Below are positions 1 through 10,939 of a stretch of DNA of 64,000 nucleotides, in pieces. This DNA comes from Linum tenue (Eukaryota; Streptophyta; Magnoliopsida; Malpighiales; Linaceae), in the NCBI GenBank assembly GCA_946122785.1, contig CAMGYJ010000008.1, forward strand, positions 907,912-971,911. Reading direction: 5' to 3'. The position numbers and the translations under genes were made by a program. The notes under the pieces were generated by a model. That model saw nothing but the letters and a program-made list of their open reading frames with translations, searched no databases and was not told where the DNA came from. Positions within the stretch are counted from its first letter, which is position 1, and each line of letters starts with the position of its first letter.

Positions 1-104
1 CCGAAATCAATAAGGAAGTAGCGGTTATCGGTTAACCACTAACCGACTTTATCGGTTCGGTTATCGGTTAAAACTAATAACCGACTAACCGTTTATCACC
101 CCTA
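1..104. mobile_element. Right end of a hAT-type MITE (partial)
   Basis: The first 104 bases are built from repeats of the CGGTTATCGGTTAA type and end in ATCACCCCTA. Read from the other strand this is a TAGGGGTGAT terminus, a type I associate with plant hAT MITEs. The left end lies outside the window, so the target-site duplication cannot be checked. The element at 2441-2882 has a related TAGGGGTGGC terminus. Confidence 0.55.
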
Positions 105-1837
105 TATATAGTAGTGCTATTAGGATGGATATATACGGGCTTCCTTTGGATGGGTATTTCAATGAGAGATTTCATCACAATTTCTCATTATATCGGATTT
201 TAACTAAATAACTCTTTTGATAGTACGAGAGATTTTAAAATTCAAATTTTTTTTAATCTATAATTGAAGATTTTTGAAATACCCAATTCCCATTAGTTAT
301 TTTGAAATTTTCCATTGTCTAATTTATTCTATCGATTATGTCCCTTTAATTTTTAAAAATTTCGGAAGTACCCTCACTAGTCACTCCCATTCATAGTTAG
401 TAAATACTTCGTTTAGTACACGTATATGTATCCTTACGTATTTTATCCATTTAAAACTTTCGTATCCATATTATTGTCAAGCCGTTTTATTTTTTTCGTT
501 CATTTGATGGCTCCCGTACACATATAAAACCCGTATAAAACGTTTAATATTCATAATTTAATGAATTAAATTGTGAACTTTACTACTATTTATTTATTTA
601 TTTTTAAAATAATTAATTTTTATGTATTTATGACTATTAACTTACTATTAAATGTAATATTAACTTAGAAACAACGTAAAATACCCATACGTATATTTCA
701 CTTAACTTTTTCATATCGTATTTTATTAACTATGCCCCCATTGTTCTTCCTCAACGAAAAAGAGACCCTTCCTCTTCTGTCCTCCCACCATAGTCGTTTC
801 TCCATCTCATCGCTTTCTTTTATTCCTCCCACCTCTGATAAATTTTCCCCAACTCCACCATTGAAACCCCTCTCCTCTTCGCATCCGCCACCAATAGTGA
901 CTTCTTGATTCCCCGTCCTCGTCGGCGACCCCCAAATCCCAAAGAATAAAATGATTAGGTTGTCCATTAATGAAACTTTACTCACTAATTTATTTATTAA
1001 AAAGGAAATTAATGTTCTTGTTTGTGTTCTCAAACTTGAGTGGTTGTTTATCAACTAATTGACCCCATCATTAATTGAGATTTGCGTGTTGTTGTTTAGG
1101 TTCAATACGAGTTAGGCATGTTGTTGTTTAGGTTGGACATAAGTTTCGCATGTTGCCTTACTATAAAACGATATGTCTACTTTTCATATTTGATATCTAA
1201 TGTGTGTTGCTGTTGTTAGGTTGGACATTAGCTTTCTCTCTCTTAGCGTAAAAGAAACACTTTACTTACTTCAGTTGCATGGTTGAGGCTGCCTTTGATG
1301 ATAAAGCGTAGGAGTAGAAGATCGTGTAGATCAAGCGGGCATAGGAAATTATGGGCAAGTTCGAAGCAAGCTTTGAGCTTGTTTGCCTCAACATTATCGG
1401 CCTTGTTCTGGTAAACTGCTTATCCATTCTATATGTTTGGATCAAGACTTAGTTTGTTCATTGGGTTACTATTTTCTACGTGTATTGGTTATGATTAAGG
1501 ACTTGAGTTATATTACATGATCGTGCTAAAATAATTCTCAGGTTCTAACCCAAATTTTAGCATTTCTTCGTTAACGTTGAAATAATGTTTTGGGCAATAT
1601 ATTGTTGATTGTTCAAGTACCAAATAGATTATCTAGTTCTATTTTGTTCTTCCAAATGTCGATCCATTTTATCATCTTGTTATACTTGATCGAGCATTTG
1701 CTCGTGTCTTTGACAAATATGCATGCATGATATGGCGACTCTGTTTCCTCGAGGAATGATTTCTTACTATTTACCCATTCTAGCAGACGTTATGGTATCG
1801 ATGCTTGTTTAACTGCCTTTCCCCATTCTTTCACGTC
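105..1837. other. AT-rich intergenic DNA, no gene seen
   Basis: This stretch is AT-rich with short runs of TTTA and ATAA and no reading frame that resembles a protein. Short open frames in the 690-1050 region have pyrimidine-rich composition and no recognisable motif. I see no RNA gene or clear element end here. Confidence 0.5.
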
Positions 1838-2440
1838 GAGAATTTGTTGACAATCCACCCTGAATATGTCACACCTGTAAAGAAAGTGACCGTACGAAGA
1901 ATCCCTAGGTGATTACTTAGTATAGACGTTCATTACATGAAAATATATTGGCAAAATTTTGAATGAATCTTTTCTTATTTTATTTTCATCATCAACTGAT
2001 GCTTGGTTTATGACCCCAGGGTTCAAGAAAACTTGCCCTTGTACGACTTAATGAATGAGTTTCATAAAGGCCAGAGTCACATGGCTGTTGTGGTGAGGAA
2101 GCGCAATAAAACCGAACAGTTGCCGTTGAGGATTCGACTACCAGTAAGTGTTGTCATCTTCCCCAACAAGTACCATTTTCTATCTTCAGATTTTAGCTTG
2201 TGTGATATATACATAAGTCCCTCATCTGTCCATTGAAAGAATGTTTTGGTTCATATGACTGGCATATACATTGATTTGCTTGTGTGATATACACATAAGT
2301 CCCTCATCTTCAGATTTTAGCTTTATATAGGGTGATAATATGTTGATTACGTTGTATTTGTTTAAACAGCAAAAGATACTGCCAGGTGTAAGAAATCAAC
2401 ATTTGTTACCCTGCACACTGCTGATTTGCAATGTTGTTGC

Positions 2441-2882
2441 TAGGGGTGGCTATACGGTCCGGTCCGGTTAAATTGACCCAAATTTATCCGGTCCAGTCCG
2501 GTTTTTTTGAAAATATAAGGACCGAAGATTGGATTGGATACAGTCCGGTCTTGATCCGGTCCGGTCTTGACCCGGTCCGGTCCCAATTCGGTCTTGATTT
2601 TATATTGAGATTGTGGGAATTTGAGTGGCATAAGGCCTAAAAGGGTGAGGAGTTGGTTAACATTTGTACTAAGTGCAAAGGTTTGTGACCGTTTATGCAA
2701 ATTACCCTTAAGTTTTGGGTGTTGAGCTCTCTTATCCGGTCTTTATCCGGTTTTTTACCTCAAATCTAAGCCCAAAGATTGGATTGGATTGTTTACTATC
2801 CGGTCCCGGTCCGGTCTCGGTCCGGGTTATACGGTCCGGTTTCCGGTTTTTCATCCGGTCCCGGTCCAAATAGCCAGCCCTA
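2441..2882. mobile_element. hAT-type MITE with 8-bp target duplication
   Basis: The ends TAGGGGTGGCTAT and ATAGCCAGCCCTA are imperfect inverted repeats. The element is flanked on both sides by GTTGTTGC (2433-2440 and 2883-2890), the 8-bp duplication expected of hAT transposition. The 442-bp interior is rich in CCGGTCCGGT repeats and encodes nothing, so it is non-autonomous. It sits between the displaced exon blocks of the DUF21/CBS pseudogene. Confidence 0.88.
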
Positions 2883-3028
2883 GTTGTTGCCATGGAGGTA
2901 CATAAACGGGCTCTCTCTCATCTTTTCGCCAGACTGTCGAATTGTACTAAAGCTCGGAATTTTTGTGTAGATTCTACCGCAAGTTGTATACACCAAATTT
3001 TTGTGTAGATTCTCTCCCAGTGCGATAA

Positions 3029-3481
3029 TAGGGGCAGAGCTAGGTAGTCTCTAAGAGGCACCCCCCCCCCCAGAATTCTAAAAATAACTTTGATAGTCGT
3101 CGATAATCTTTCGAATTACGAAAAATCTAAAGGACATGTACTAAGTTAAAGGCCGTAATAATGTTCTCATATTCTATGGTGGTCTAGCAGACAACATCCT
3201 CTCTTGATTTTGTTGGAAGCTGGTTCGATACCCCGTATTTGTTAAATTTTTGCAGGTTTTCCCCCTTCACGGTTGCTTACACTAAAATGCTTTTTTAATT
3301 ATTGCATTTTAATTTATGCTTCTCAAGTCTTTTGTATTCTAAATTAAATTTATTTATTTATATTATATTTAGTAAGAGTAATAATAATTATAAATTAATT
3401 TTATTTATATTATATTTAGAATTTTTTCATAATACATCAAGTTCCGACGCCCTCGAGACAAAATTCCTGGCTCCGTCCCTG
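3029..3481. mobile_element. Small TIR element, probably hAT-like, old
   Basis: The left end TAGGGGCAGAGCTAGG is complementary, with mismatches, to the right end CCTGGCTCCGTCCCTG. Flanking 8-mers TGCGATAA (3021-3028) and CCCGATAA (3482-3489) match at six of eight positions, which suits an old hAT insertion. The interior has a C-tract near 3061 and AT-rich DNA. A GGTTCGATACC string near 3221 resembles a Pol III B box, but I see no convincing A box, so I do not call a SINE. Confidence 0.55.
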
Positions 3482-3860
3482 CCCGATAAGCAAGGTTAGT
3501 TGTGCTAGTTTAAGCATTGGTTGCCATCTATGGTCTCACTCAAACAATGGTGACTCGTGTTTTATGCCCACATCAGCTTCTGGATTATCAACTGGGTCAT
3601 GGGCATGCTGCTCTTTTCCGCCGAGTTGAGTTGAAAACACTTGTGAATTTTCATAGTAATGAGGTGAGTCGATAAAATGGTATTCTGTATTTCCTTCAAC
3701 CTATATTCCATTTTCTTTGTTTAGAGATGCGCAACTACTGAAACAATCATGCATCTGTCTCTTTGGGCTGGAAAATGTGGAGAGCTGACTCGTGATGAGA
3801 CAACAATTACTGGTGGAGCACTTGAGCTCTCAGAAAAAAACAGTTGGTGATGCTCAAAGC

Positions 3861-4590
3861 TTTTGACTAGCTTTTGTTTCGGCGCAATATCAAATGTAAT
3901 CGATGTATTAGTGTTTAGTCCCTATATTGAGAATACGTAATAGATCAGATTGAGTATAGACGGATGGTGAAGTTCATGTTATGTCCAGGAAAAACGATGG
4001 GCATACATAATATTAGGGCGTGTTTCCTCGGAAAAACCAAATGCCACCGCCGGTGCCGAATTCGTTTCCGGCGATGTTGATTTGATGTTTCGGGGTGGAA
4101 ACTCCTGCGGTGCCGATTGAACGGATGCACCACTATCTTCTGACCAAATACCACCGTCGGCGTGCCAAACGACGATGTTGATTTGATCGAACTGATGCGC
4201 CACTGACTTCTAATCAAGACGACTGTGACTACGGTTCACACCTCTCCAAACTACGTTCGAACGAGGGTGTTTGAGTTTTTTGAGGAATTTACGTTACGAC
4301 TACTCCTATGGAGATTCCTGTGGAGAGCTCCGCGACTACGCTACGACTACAACTATGGAGATCCTTCCTGGAAGGAGAGCTCCGCGAAGGAGTTACAGAG
4401 AAAAAGATAAGTTTGAACAGAGTTGATCTGTGTTGATTTGGTTGTCTTTTCTCTCTCCTTGCTCCACTGCTTTTATTCGAGAAACTGCTTCGTAGCCTTC
4501 ACGCTCGGTGGAACCGCTTCCTCAACTGCTCCGTTGTGAAATCCCACGTATCTCAACCGCTTCGCTCCTCAAACTGCTTCGCGTGAACTT
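3861..4590. other. Unassigned region with a diverged ~100-bp direct repeat
   Basis: No gene is seen. GCGATGTTGATTTGAT near 4069 recurs in similar form near 4167, and both copies are followed by related text (TGCACCACTATCTTCTGACC against TGCGCCACTGACTTCTAATC). This indicates an old tandem duplication of about 100 bp. The GC-rich island begins just downstream. Confidence 0.4.
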
Positions 4591-5345
4591 TACGTGAGTT
4601 GCTTTCATGATCCCGCGATGTCGTTTCCTTTCCCAAGCAGCTCCGCTTGATTCTACCCGCGACATCGTTTTAATATTAAACGACTCCGCTTCCAACCTTG
4701 CGGTGTCGTTTTCTTTCTCAACCAACTCCGTTTGTTTTTTTTTTTCCGCGACACTGTTTATTATTAAACACGGTCGTTTGCTAGTATAGCGGTACCGTTG
4801 GGCTTCCTCGCGGTACCGTTTTTAATTCCGCGGCACCGTTTTAGCTCTGCGGTACCGCTTGTCTCCGTGCGGTACCGATTTTCCTCCTCCAACAAGGAAT
4901 AAAAATATTAATTAATTAAAAACAACACTCCTTCTCCAACAAGAAACCACACGCGCGGCCCTTGTTTTTTATTTTCGGCAAACGGTGCCGTTTCCAGTGC
5001 CGCGGTACCGGTGAGCCTCCTTGCGGTACCGTTTTAACTCTCCGCGGTACCGGTGAGCTCCTTTGCGGTACCGTTTTAACTCTCCGCGGTGCCGCTTGTC
5101 TCCATGCGGTACCGCTTCTCCCTTTCCCACAAGGAATAATAATAATAATAATAATAATACTCCTTTTCCAACACCGATACCAAACGCGCGGCCCACATCT
5201 TGTTTCCCGGTAAACGGTGTCGTTTCTAGTATCGCGGTACCGCCGAGCCTCCTTGCGGTACCGTTTTAACTCTCCGCGGTGCCGCTCGACTCCAAACGAC
5301 ACCGTTTTTTACCCGCGGTATCGAATTAAATACCGAGACTAATTA
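4591..5345. repeat. GC-rich island of CGGTACCG palindromes in ~240-bp repeats
   Basis: The 8-bp palindrome CGGTACCG or a close variant occurs roughly eleven times between 4790 and 5260, usually inside GCGGTACCGTTTTA. Variants of AAACGRYRYCGTTT are interspersed (for example near 4664, 4980, 5213 and 5295). A larger period is visible: ACAAGGAATAA, AT-rich DNA, CTCCTTYTCCAACA, ACGCGCGGCCC and the palindromes appear once from about 4890 and again from about 5129. Open frames across the island read as low-complexity Arg/Tyr/Gly text on either strand and are not genes. It may be part of a degraded LTR, because the Tat2 LTR at 45.7-45.9 kb has related AAACGACACCGG motifs. No element ends were found. 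Confidence 0.6.
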
Positions 5346-5436
5346 ATGCGGCATTTAATTCGGGCCAAATTAATTTTAGGTGTCAACAGGGCGGATATAT
5401 ATAGTTGTCATGGGGCACTGTTGTTTTACTGTCAAA

Positions 5437-7269
5437 CTAGAATCAATACCCGCGGCTACGCCGCAGGGAGTATTTGGTTATAGGGGCAGAAAATTTGGTT
5501 ATGATCATGCAAGTTAACCGAAGTCTGATTCGAATTTTAAGATTAATAGTTAATCGAGAACAATAAAATGAAGGAATAGAATAGTTGCATATTTGATTTT
5601 AGATAATCTTTGGTGTTTGGTGTAACTGCACACCAAACTGCAAAACAAAATCCCCAGATAATCGCAAAATTAAACTACCCCAAAGCCAAATGGCCTACCC
5701 CATTAGATAACCTAAAACAAAAAGAATGACAAATAGGTTAATTGGTTGAACGCAGTTAACCGCAACATAACCAAAAATCATAATATTCGGTTCTCAAGTA
5801 ACCGCAACAACAGCAATTACAATTGCTAATATGACAACAATTCGGTTTTGGATAACCAACCAATTTGGATATCTCATATGTCTTTCGACATCTATTATAT
5901 TATTAACCATTTTGTAGTCCGTGATGATTTCCAACAATACTTAGTTACCATTCATCTGTAAAATGGGGGAATGAACATATATTGAGTGAAGAATGCATAA
6001 ATAGGAAAACTACGCCTAATCATGAGGACTCATATAATAAAAACTCTTGGAGAAAACATGTAACATTTAAAAAAAATCATTGAATAATAACATTCAACTT
6101 GTTGTGAGTGAGGAAGAGAGTTAGAAGGTTATCGATCGAGCACAACTTTGATTTGGATCATGAAATATACAATGAATTAACTACTACATAGAGCGAATAT
6201 GATAAGCGAATTCAACAATAAAAGTGAACACATACATATGATTATTATTCATAACCCGAACATGTACAACACCTCACTTCTAATTCACTAACAAAAAAAA
6301 TAATTTTTTCTCATTGTCCATATAAGTTAAGACACCAATAATCGTTGTCTCTTGCAAGTCCAATTTATTAAGAAAAAATAAAGAACATTCGTAATATAAT
6401 TTGTTAGATCCAAGTTCTATCAACCAGTTAACTCATTGGATACACAAATCCGATCAAGTAAAGATGGAAGCAGAATGATAGAATTGTAGCAATCACTTAT
6501 ATATGTAGCAAAACTTAACAATTGAACAGAGGAACAAATTGACCAAATCCAAAGCAATATAAAGCACTAAGTTTCATGACCAACAACCACCAATAAGACT
6601 ATGTTGTAAATCGGAAAAATAAAGTAAGATGTGCACAGTGAGCATATATTAGCATATGAATTTTCCTCATTATTAAATTCATTCAGTTTTCATTTTCTTG
6701 AAATCAAATTGGACCGTTTAACAAAGTAAGATGTGCACAGTGAGCACCTTATTTCATTTTCTTGAATTTTCCTCAAAGATGGCAAAGTGTGCCATACATA
6801 GGACTATCAGTTCAAATTCAATTTCTTGAATTTCAACTAAACGAACAAATAAGGTGCTTTTATCGTTTTTTGGTTTCGGTCCCAAACTTTTTGTGCTTGG
6901 CGTTCTTTGTTTGGTCAAAACTGAAAACAATAAAAATAAAATCACAACCAATACACAAACACTCAATATTCAATTAAGCCTCGAGTTTCATTTTCTTGAA
7001 ATCAAATTGAACCGTTTAAACCTCTTAACTATTCATTTTCAAGGAAATTATTTTACTCGGTTTTATTTTTGGTTCGATTCGGCTAAACAAAGCAATCTTC
7101 CCCTTTGTTATACATACAATATCTTTGACCAAATGATAAAGTTTTTTTTTTAATATATTTGAGTGTGTGAGGAATGGGGTAAGATGACAAGTTCTTTCAT
7201 CCTTACTAAAAGACAAAAATTGAAATAGTAACTTTGGCAAAAAAGTGTACCTAGCTTTTATATATAAGA
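5437..7269 (-). mobile_element. Helitron unit 1
   Basis: The CTAG terminus is at 5437-5440 (plus-strand reading), followed by the terminal hairpin at about 5449-5469. The TC start on the minus strand corresponds to GA at 7268-7269. An internal direct repeat of AAGATGTGCACAGTGAGCA occurs near 6627 and 6727 and is preserved in all units. Confidence 0.88.
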
Positions 7270-7272
7270 TAA

Positions 7273-9102
7273 CTAGAATCAATACCCGCGGCTACGCCGC
7301 AGGGAGTATTTGGTTATAGGGGCAGAAAATTTGGTTATGATCATGCAAGTTAACCGAAGTCTGATTCGAATTTTAAGATTAATAGTTAATCGAGAACAAT
7401 AAAATGAAGGAATAGAATAGTTGCATATTTGATTTTAGATAATCTTTGGTGTTTGGTGTAACTGCACACCAAACTGCAAAACAAAATCCCCAGATAATCG
7501 CAAAATTAAACTACCCCAAAGCCAAATGGCCTACCCCATTAGATAACCTAAAACAAAAAGAATGACAAATAGGTTAATTGGTTGAACGCAGTTAACCGCA
7601 ACATAACCAAAAATCATAATATTCGGTTCTCAAGTAACCGCAACAACAGCAATTACAATTGCTAATATGACAACAATTCGGTTTTGGATAACCAACCAAT
7701 TTGGATATCTCATATGTCTTTCGACATCTATTATATTATTAACCATTTTGTAGTCCGTGATGATTTCCAACAATACTTAGTTACCATTCATCTGTAAAAT
7801 GGGGGAATGAACATATATTGAGTGAAGAATGCATAAATAGGAAAACTACGCCTAATCATGAGGACTCATATAATAAAAACTCTTGGAGAAAACATGTAAC
7901 ATTTAAAAAAAATCATTGAATAATAACATTCAACTTGTTGTGAGTGAGGAAGAGAGTTAGAAGGTTATCGATCGAGCACAACTTTGATTTGGATCATGAA
8001 ATATACAATGAATTAACTACTACATAGAGCGAATATGATAAGCGAATTCAACAATAAAAGTGAACACATACATATGATTATTATTCATAACCCGAACATG
8101 TACAACACCTCACTTCTAATTCACTAACAAAAAAAATAATTTTTTCTCATTGTCCATATAAGTTAAGACACCAATAATCGTTGTCTCTTGCAAGTCCAAT
8201 TTATTAAGAAAAAATAAAGAACATTCGTAATATAATTTGTTAGATCCAAGTTCTATCAACCAGTTAACTCATTGGATACACAAATCCGATCAAGTAAAGA
8301 TGGAAGCAGAATGATAGAATTGTAGCAATCACTTATATATGTAGCAAAACTTAACAATTGAACAGAGGAACAAATTGACCAAATCCAAAGCAATATAAAG
8401 CACTAAGTTTCATGACCAACAACCACCAATAAGACTATGTTGTAAATCGGAAAAATAAAGTAAGATGTGCACAGTGAGCATATATTAGCATATGAATTTT
8501 CCTCATTATTAAATTCATTCAGTTTTCATTTTCTTGAAATCAAATTGGACCGTTTAACAAAGTAAGATGTGCACAGTGAGCACCTTATTTCATTTTCTTG
8601 AATTTTCCTCAAAGATGGCAAAGTGTGCCATACATAGGACTATCAGTTCAAATTCAATTTCTTGAATTTCAACTAAACGAACAAATAAGGTGCTTTTATC
8701 GTTTTTTGGTTTCGGTCCCAAACTTTTTGTGCTTGGCGTTCTTTGTTTGGTCAAAACTGAAAACAATAAAAATAAAATCACAACCAATACACAAACACTC
8801 AATATTCAATTAAGCCTCGAGTTTCATTTTCTTGAAATCAAATTGAACCGTTTAAACCTCTTAACTATTCATTTTCAAGGAAATTATTTTACTCGGTTTT
8901 ATTTTTGGTTCGATTCGGCTAAACAAAGCAATCTTCCCCTTTGTTATACATACAATATCTTTGACCAAATGATAAAGTTTTTTTTTTAATATATTTGAGT
9001 GTGTGAGGAATGGGGTAAGATGACAAGTTCTTTCATCCTTACTAAAAGACAAAAATTGAAATAGTAACTTTGGCAAAAAAGTGTACCTAGCTTTTATATA
9101 TA
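7273..9102 (-). mobile_element. Helitron unit 2 (5' end trimmed)
   Basis: This unit starts with CTAG at 7273-7276 after a 3-bp spacer. At its other end the sequence runs from CTTTTATATATA straight into the CTAG of unit 3, so the TCTTA start on the minus strand is missing. That explains the shorter period here (1830 bp). Confidence 0.88.
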
Positions 9103-10936
9103 CTAGAATCAATACCCGCGGCTACGCCGCAGGGAGTATTTGGTTATAGGGGCAGAAAATTTGGTTATGATCATGCAAGTTAACCGAAGTCTGATTCGAA
9201 TTTTAAGATTAATAGTTAATCGAGAACAATAAAATGAAGGAATAGAATAGTTGCATATTTGATTTTAGATAATCTTTGGTGTTTGGTGTAACTGCACACC
9301 AAACTGCAAAACAAAATCCCCAGATAATCGCAAAATTAAACTACCCCAAAGCCAAATGGCCTACCCCATTAGATAACCTAAAACAAAAAGAATGACAAAT
9401 AGGTTAATTGGTTGAACGCAGTTAACCGCAACATAACCAAAAATCATAATATTCGGTTCTCAAGTAACCGCAACAACAGCAATTACAATTGCTAATATGA
9501 CAACAATTCGGTTTTGGATAACCAACCAATTTGGATATCTCATATGTCTTTCGACATCTATTATATTATTAACCATTTTGTAGTCCGTGATGATTTCCAA
9601 CAATACTTAGTTACCATTCATCTGTAAAATGGGGGAATGAACATATATTGAGTGAAGAATGCATAAATAGGAAAACTACGCCTAATCATGAGGACTCATA
9701 TAATAAAAACTCTTGGAGAAAACATGTAACATTTAAAAAAAAATTATTGAATAATAACATTCAACTTGTTGTGAGTGAGGAAGAGAGTTAGAAGGTTATC
9801 GATCGAGCACAACTTTGATTTGGATCATGAAATATACAATGAATTAACTACTACATAGAGCGAATATGATAAGCGAATTCAACAATAAAAGTGAACACAT
9901 ACATATGATTATTATTCATAACCCGAACATGTACAACACCTCACTTCTAATTCACTAACAAAAAAAATAATTTTTTCTCATTGTCCATATAAGTTAAGAC
10001 ACCAATAATCGTTGTCTCTTGCAAGTCCAATTTATTAAGAAAAAATAAAGAACATTCGTAATATAATTTGTTAGATCCAAGTTCTATCAACCAGTTAACT
10101 CATTGGATACACAAATCCGATCAAGTAAAGATGGAAGCAGAATGATAGAATTGTAGCAATCACTTATATATGTAGCAAAACTTAACAATTGAACAGAGGA
10201 ACAAATTGACCAAATCCAAAGCAATATAAAGCACTAAGTTTCATGACCAACAACCACCAATAAGACTATGTTGTAAATCGGAAAAATAAAGTAAGATGTG
10301 CACAGTGAGCATATATTAGCATATGAATTTTCCTCATTATTAAATTCATTCAGTTTTCATTTTCTTGAAATCAAATTGGACCGTTTAACAAAGTAAGATG
10401 TGCACAGTGAGCACCTTATTTCATTTTCTTGAATTTTCCTCAAAGATGGCAAAGTGTGCCATACATAGGACTATCAGTTCAAATTCAATTTCTTGAATTT
10501 CAACTAAACGAACAAATAAGGTGCTTTTATCGTTTTTTGGTTTCGGTCCCAAACTTTTTGTGCTTGGCGTTCTTTGTTTGGTCAAAACTGAAAACAATAA
10601 AAATAAAATCACAACCAATACACAAACACTCAATATTCAATTAAGCCTCGAGTTTCATTTTCTTGAAATCAAATTGAACCGTTTAAACCTCTTAACTATT
10701 CATTTTCAAGGAAATTATTTTACTCGGTTTTATTTTTGGTTCGATTCGGCTAAACAAAGCAATCTTCCCCTTTGTTATACATACAATATCTTTGACCAAA
10801 TGATAAAGTTTTTTTTTTAATATATTTGAGTGTGTGAGGAATGGGGTAAGATGACAAGTTCTTTCATCCTTACTAAAAGACAAAAATTGAAATAGTAACT
10901 TTGGCAAAAAAGTGTACCTAGCTTTTATATATAAGA
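9103..10936 (-). mobile_element. Helitron unit 3
   Basis: CTAG lies at 9103-9106 and the TC start (GA on plus) at 10935-10936, followed by the same TAA spacer as between units 1 and 2. It has a private change, AAATTATTG in place of AAATCATTG, near 9740. Confidence 0.88.
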
Positions 10937-10939
10937 TAA

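Larger units (their letters stand above)
1838..3860 (+). pseudogene. Shuffled fragments of a DUF21/CBS-domain (CNNM-like) gene
   Basis: Four exon-like blocks are recognisable. Block 1 (about 1838-1908) reads ENLLTIHPEYVTPVKK then VTVRRIPR and ends at a GT donor. Block 2 (2020-2143) reads VQENLPLYDLMNEFHKGQ then SHMAVVVRKRNKTEQ and is bounded by AG and GTAAGT. Both match the CBS part of plant DUF21 proteins, putative membrane metal transporters. Block 3 (3529-3663) contains LLDYQLGHGHAALFRRVE and LKTLVNFHSNE, and block 4 (3767-3860) contains GELTRDETTITGGALEL. These belong to the region between DUF21 and the CBS domains, so in a normal gene they come before blocks 1 and 2. The order is therefore rearranged. 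The acceptor before block 4 reads GG instead of AG, and block 4 has a one-base frameshift near its end. The membrane segments of DUF21 are absent. I call this a decayed, rearranged copy; two separate fragments are an alternative. Confidence 0.75.

Noticed and set aside
3150..3240. tRNA gene or SINE suggested by GGTTCGATACC
   Set aside because: No cloverleaf and no convincing A box; the block is bounded by terminal inverted repeats of a DNA element.
4916..5302. Open frames of 75-128 codons on both strands in the GC-rich island
   Set aside because: The frames follow the ~240-bp repeats and read as repeated GERRYRGELKRYRKE-like text; they come from palindromic repeats and not from a gene.
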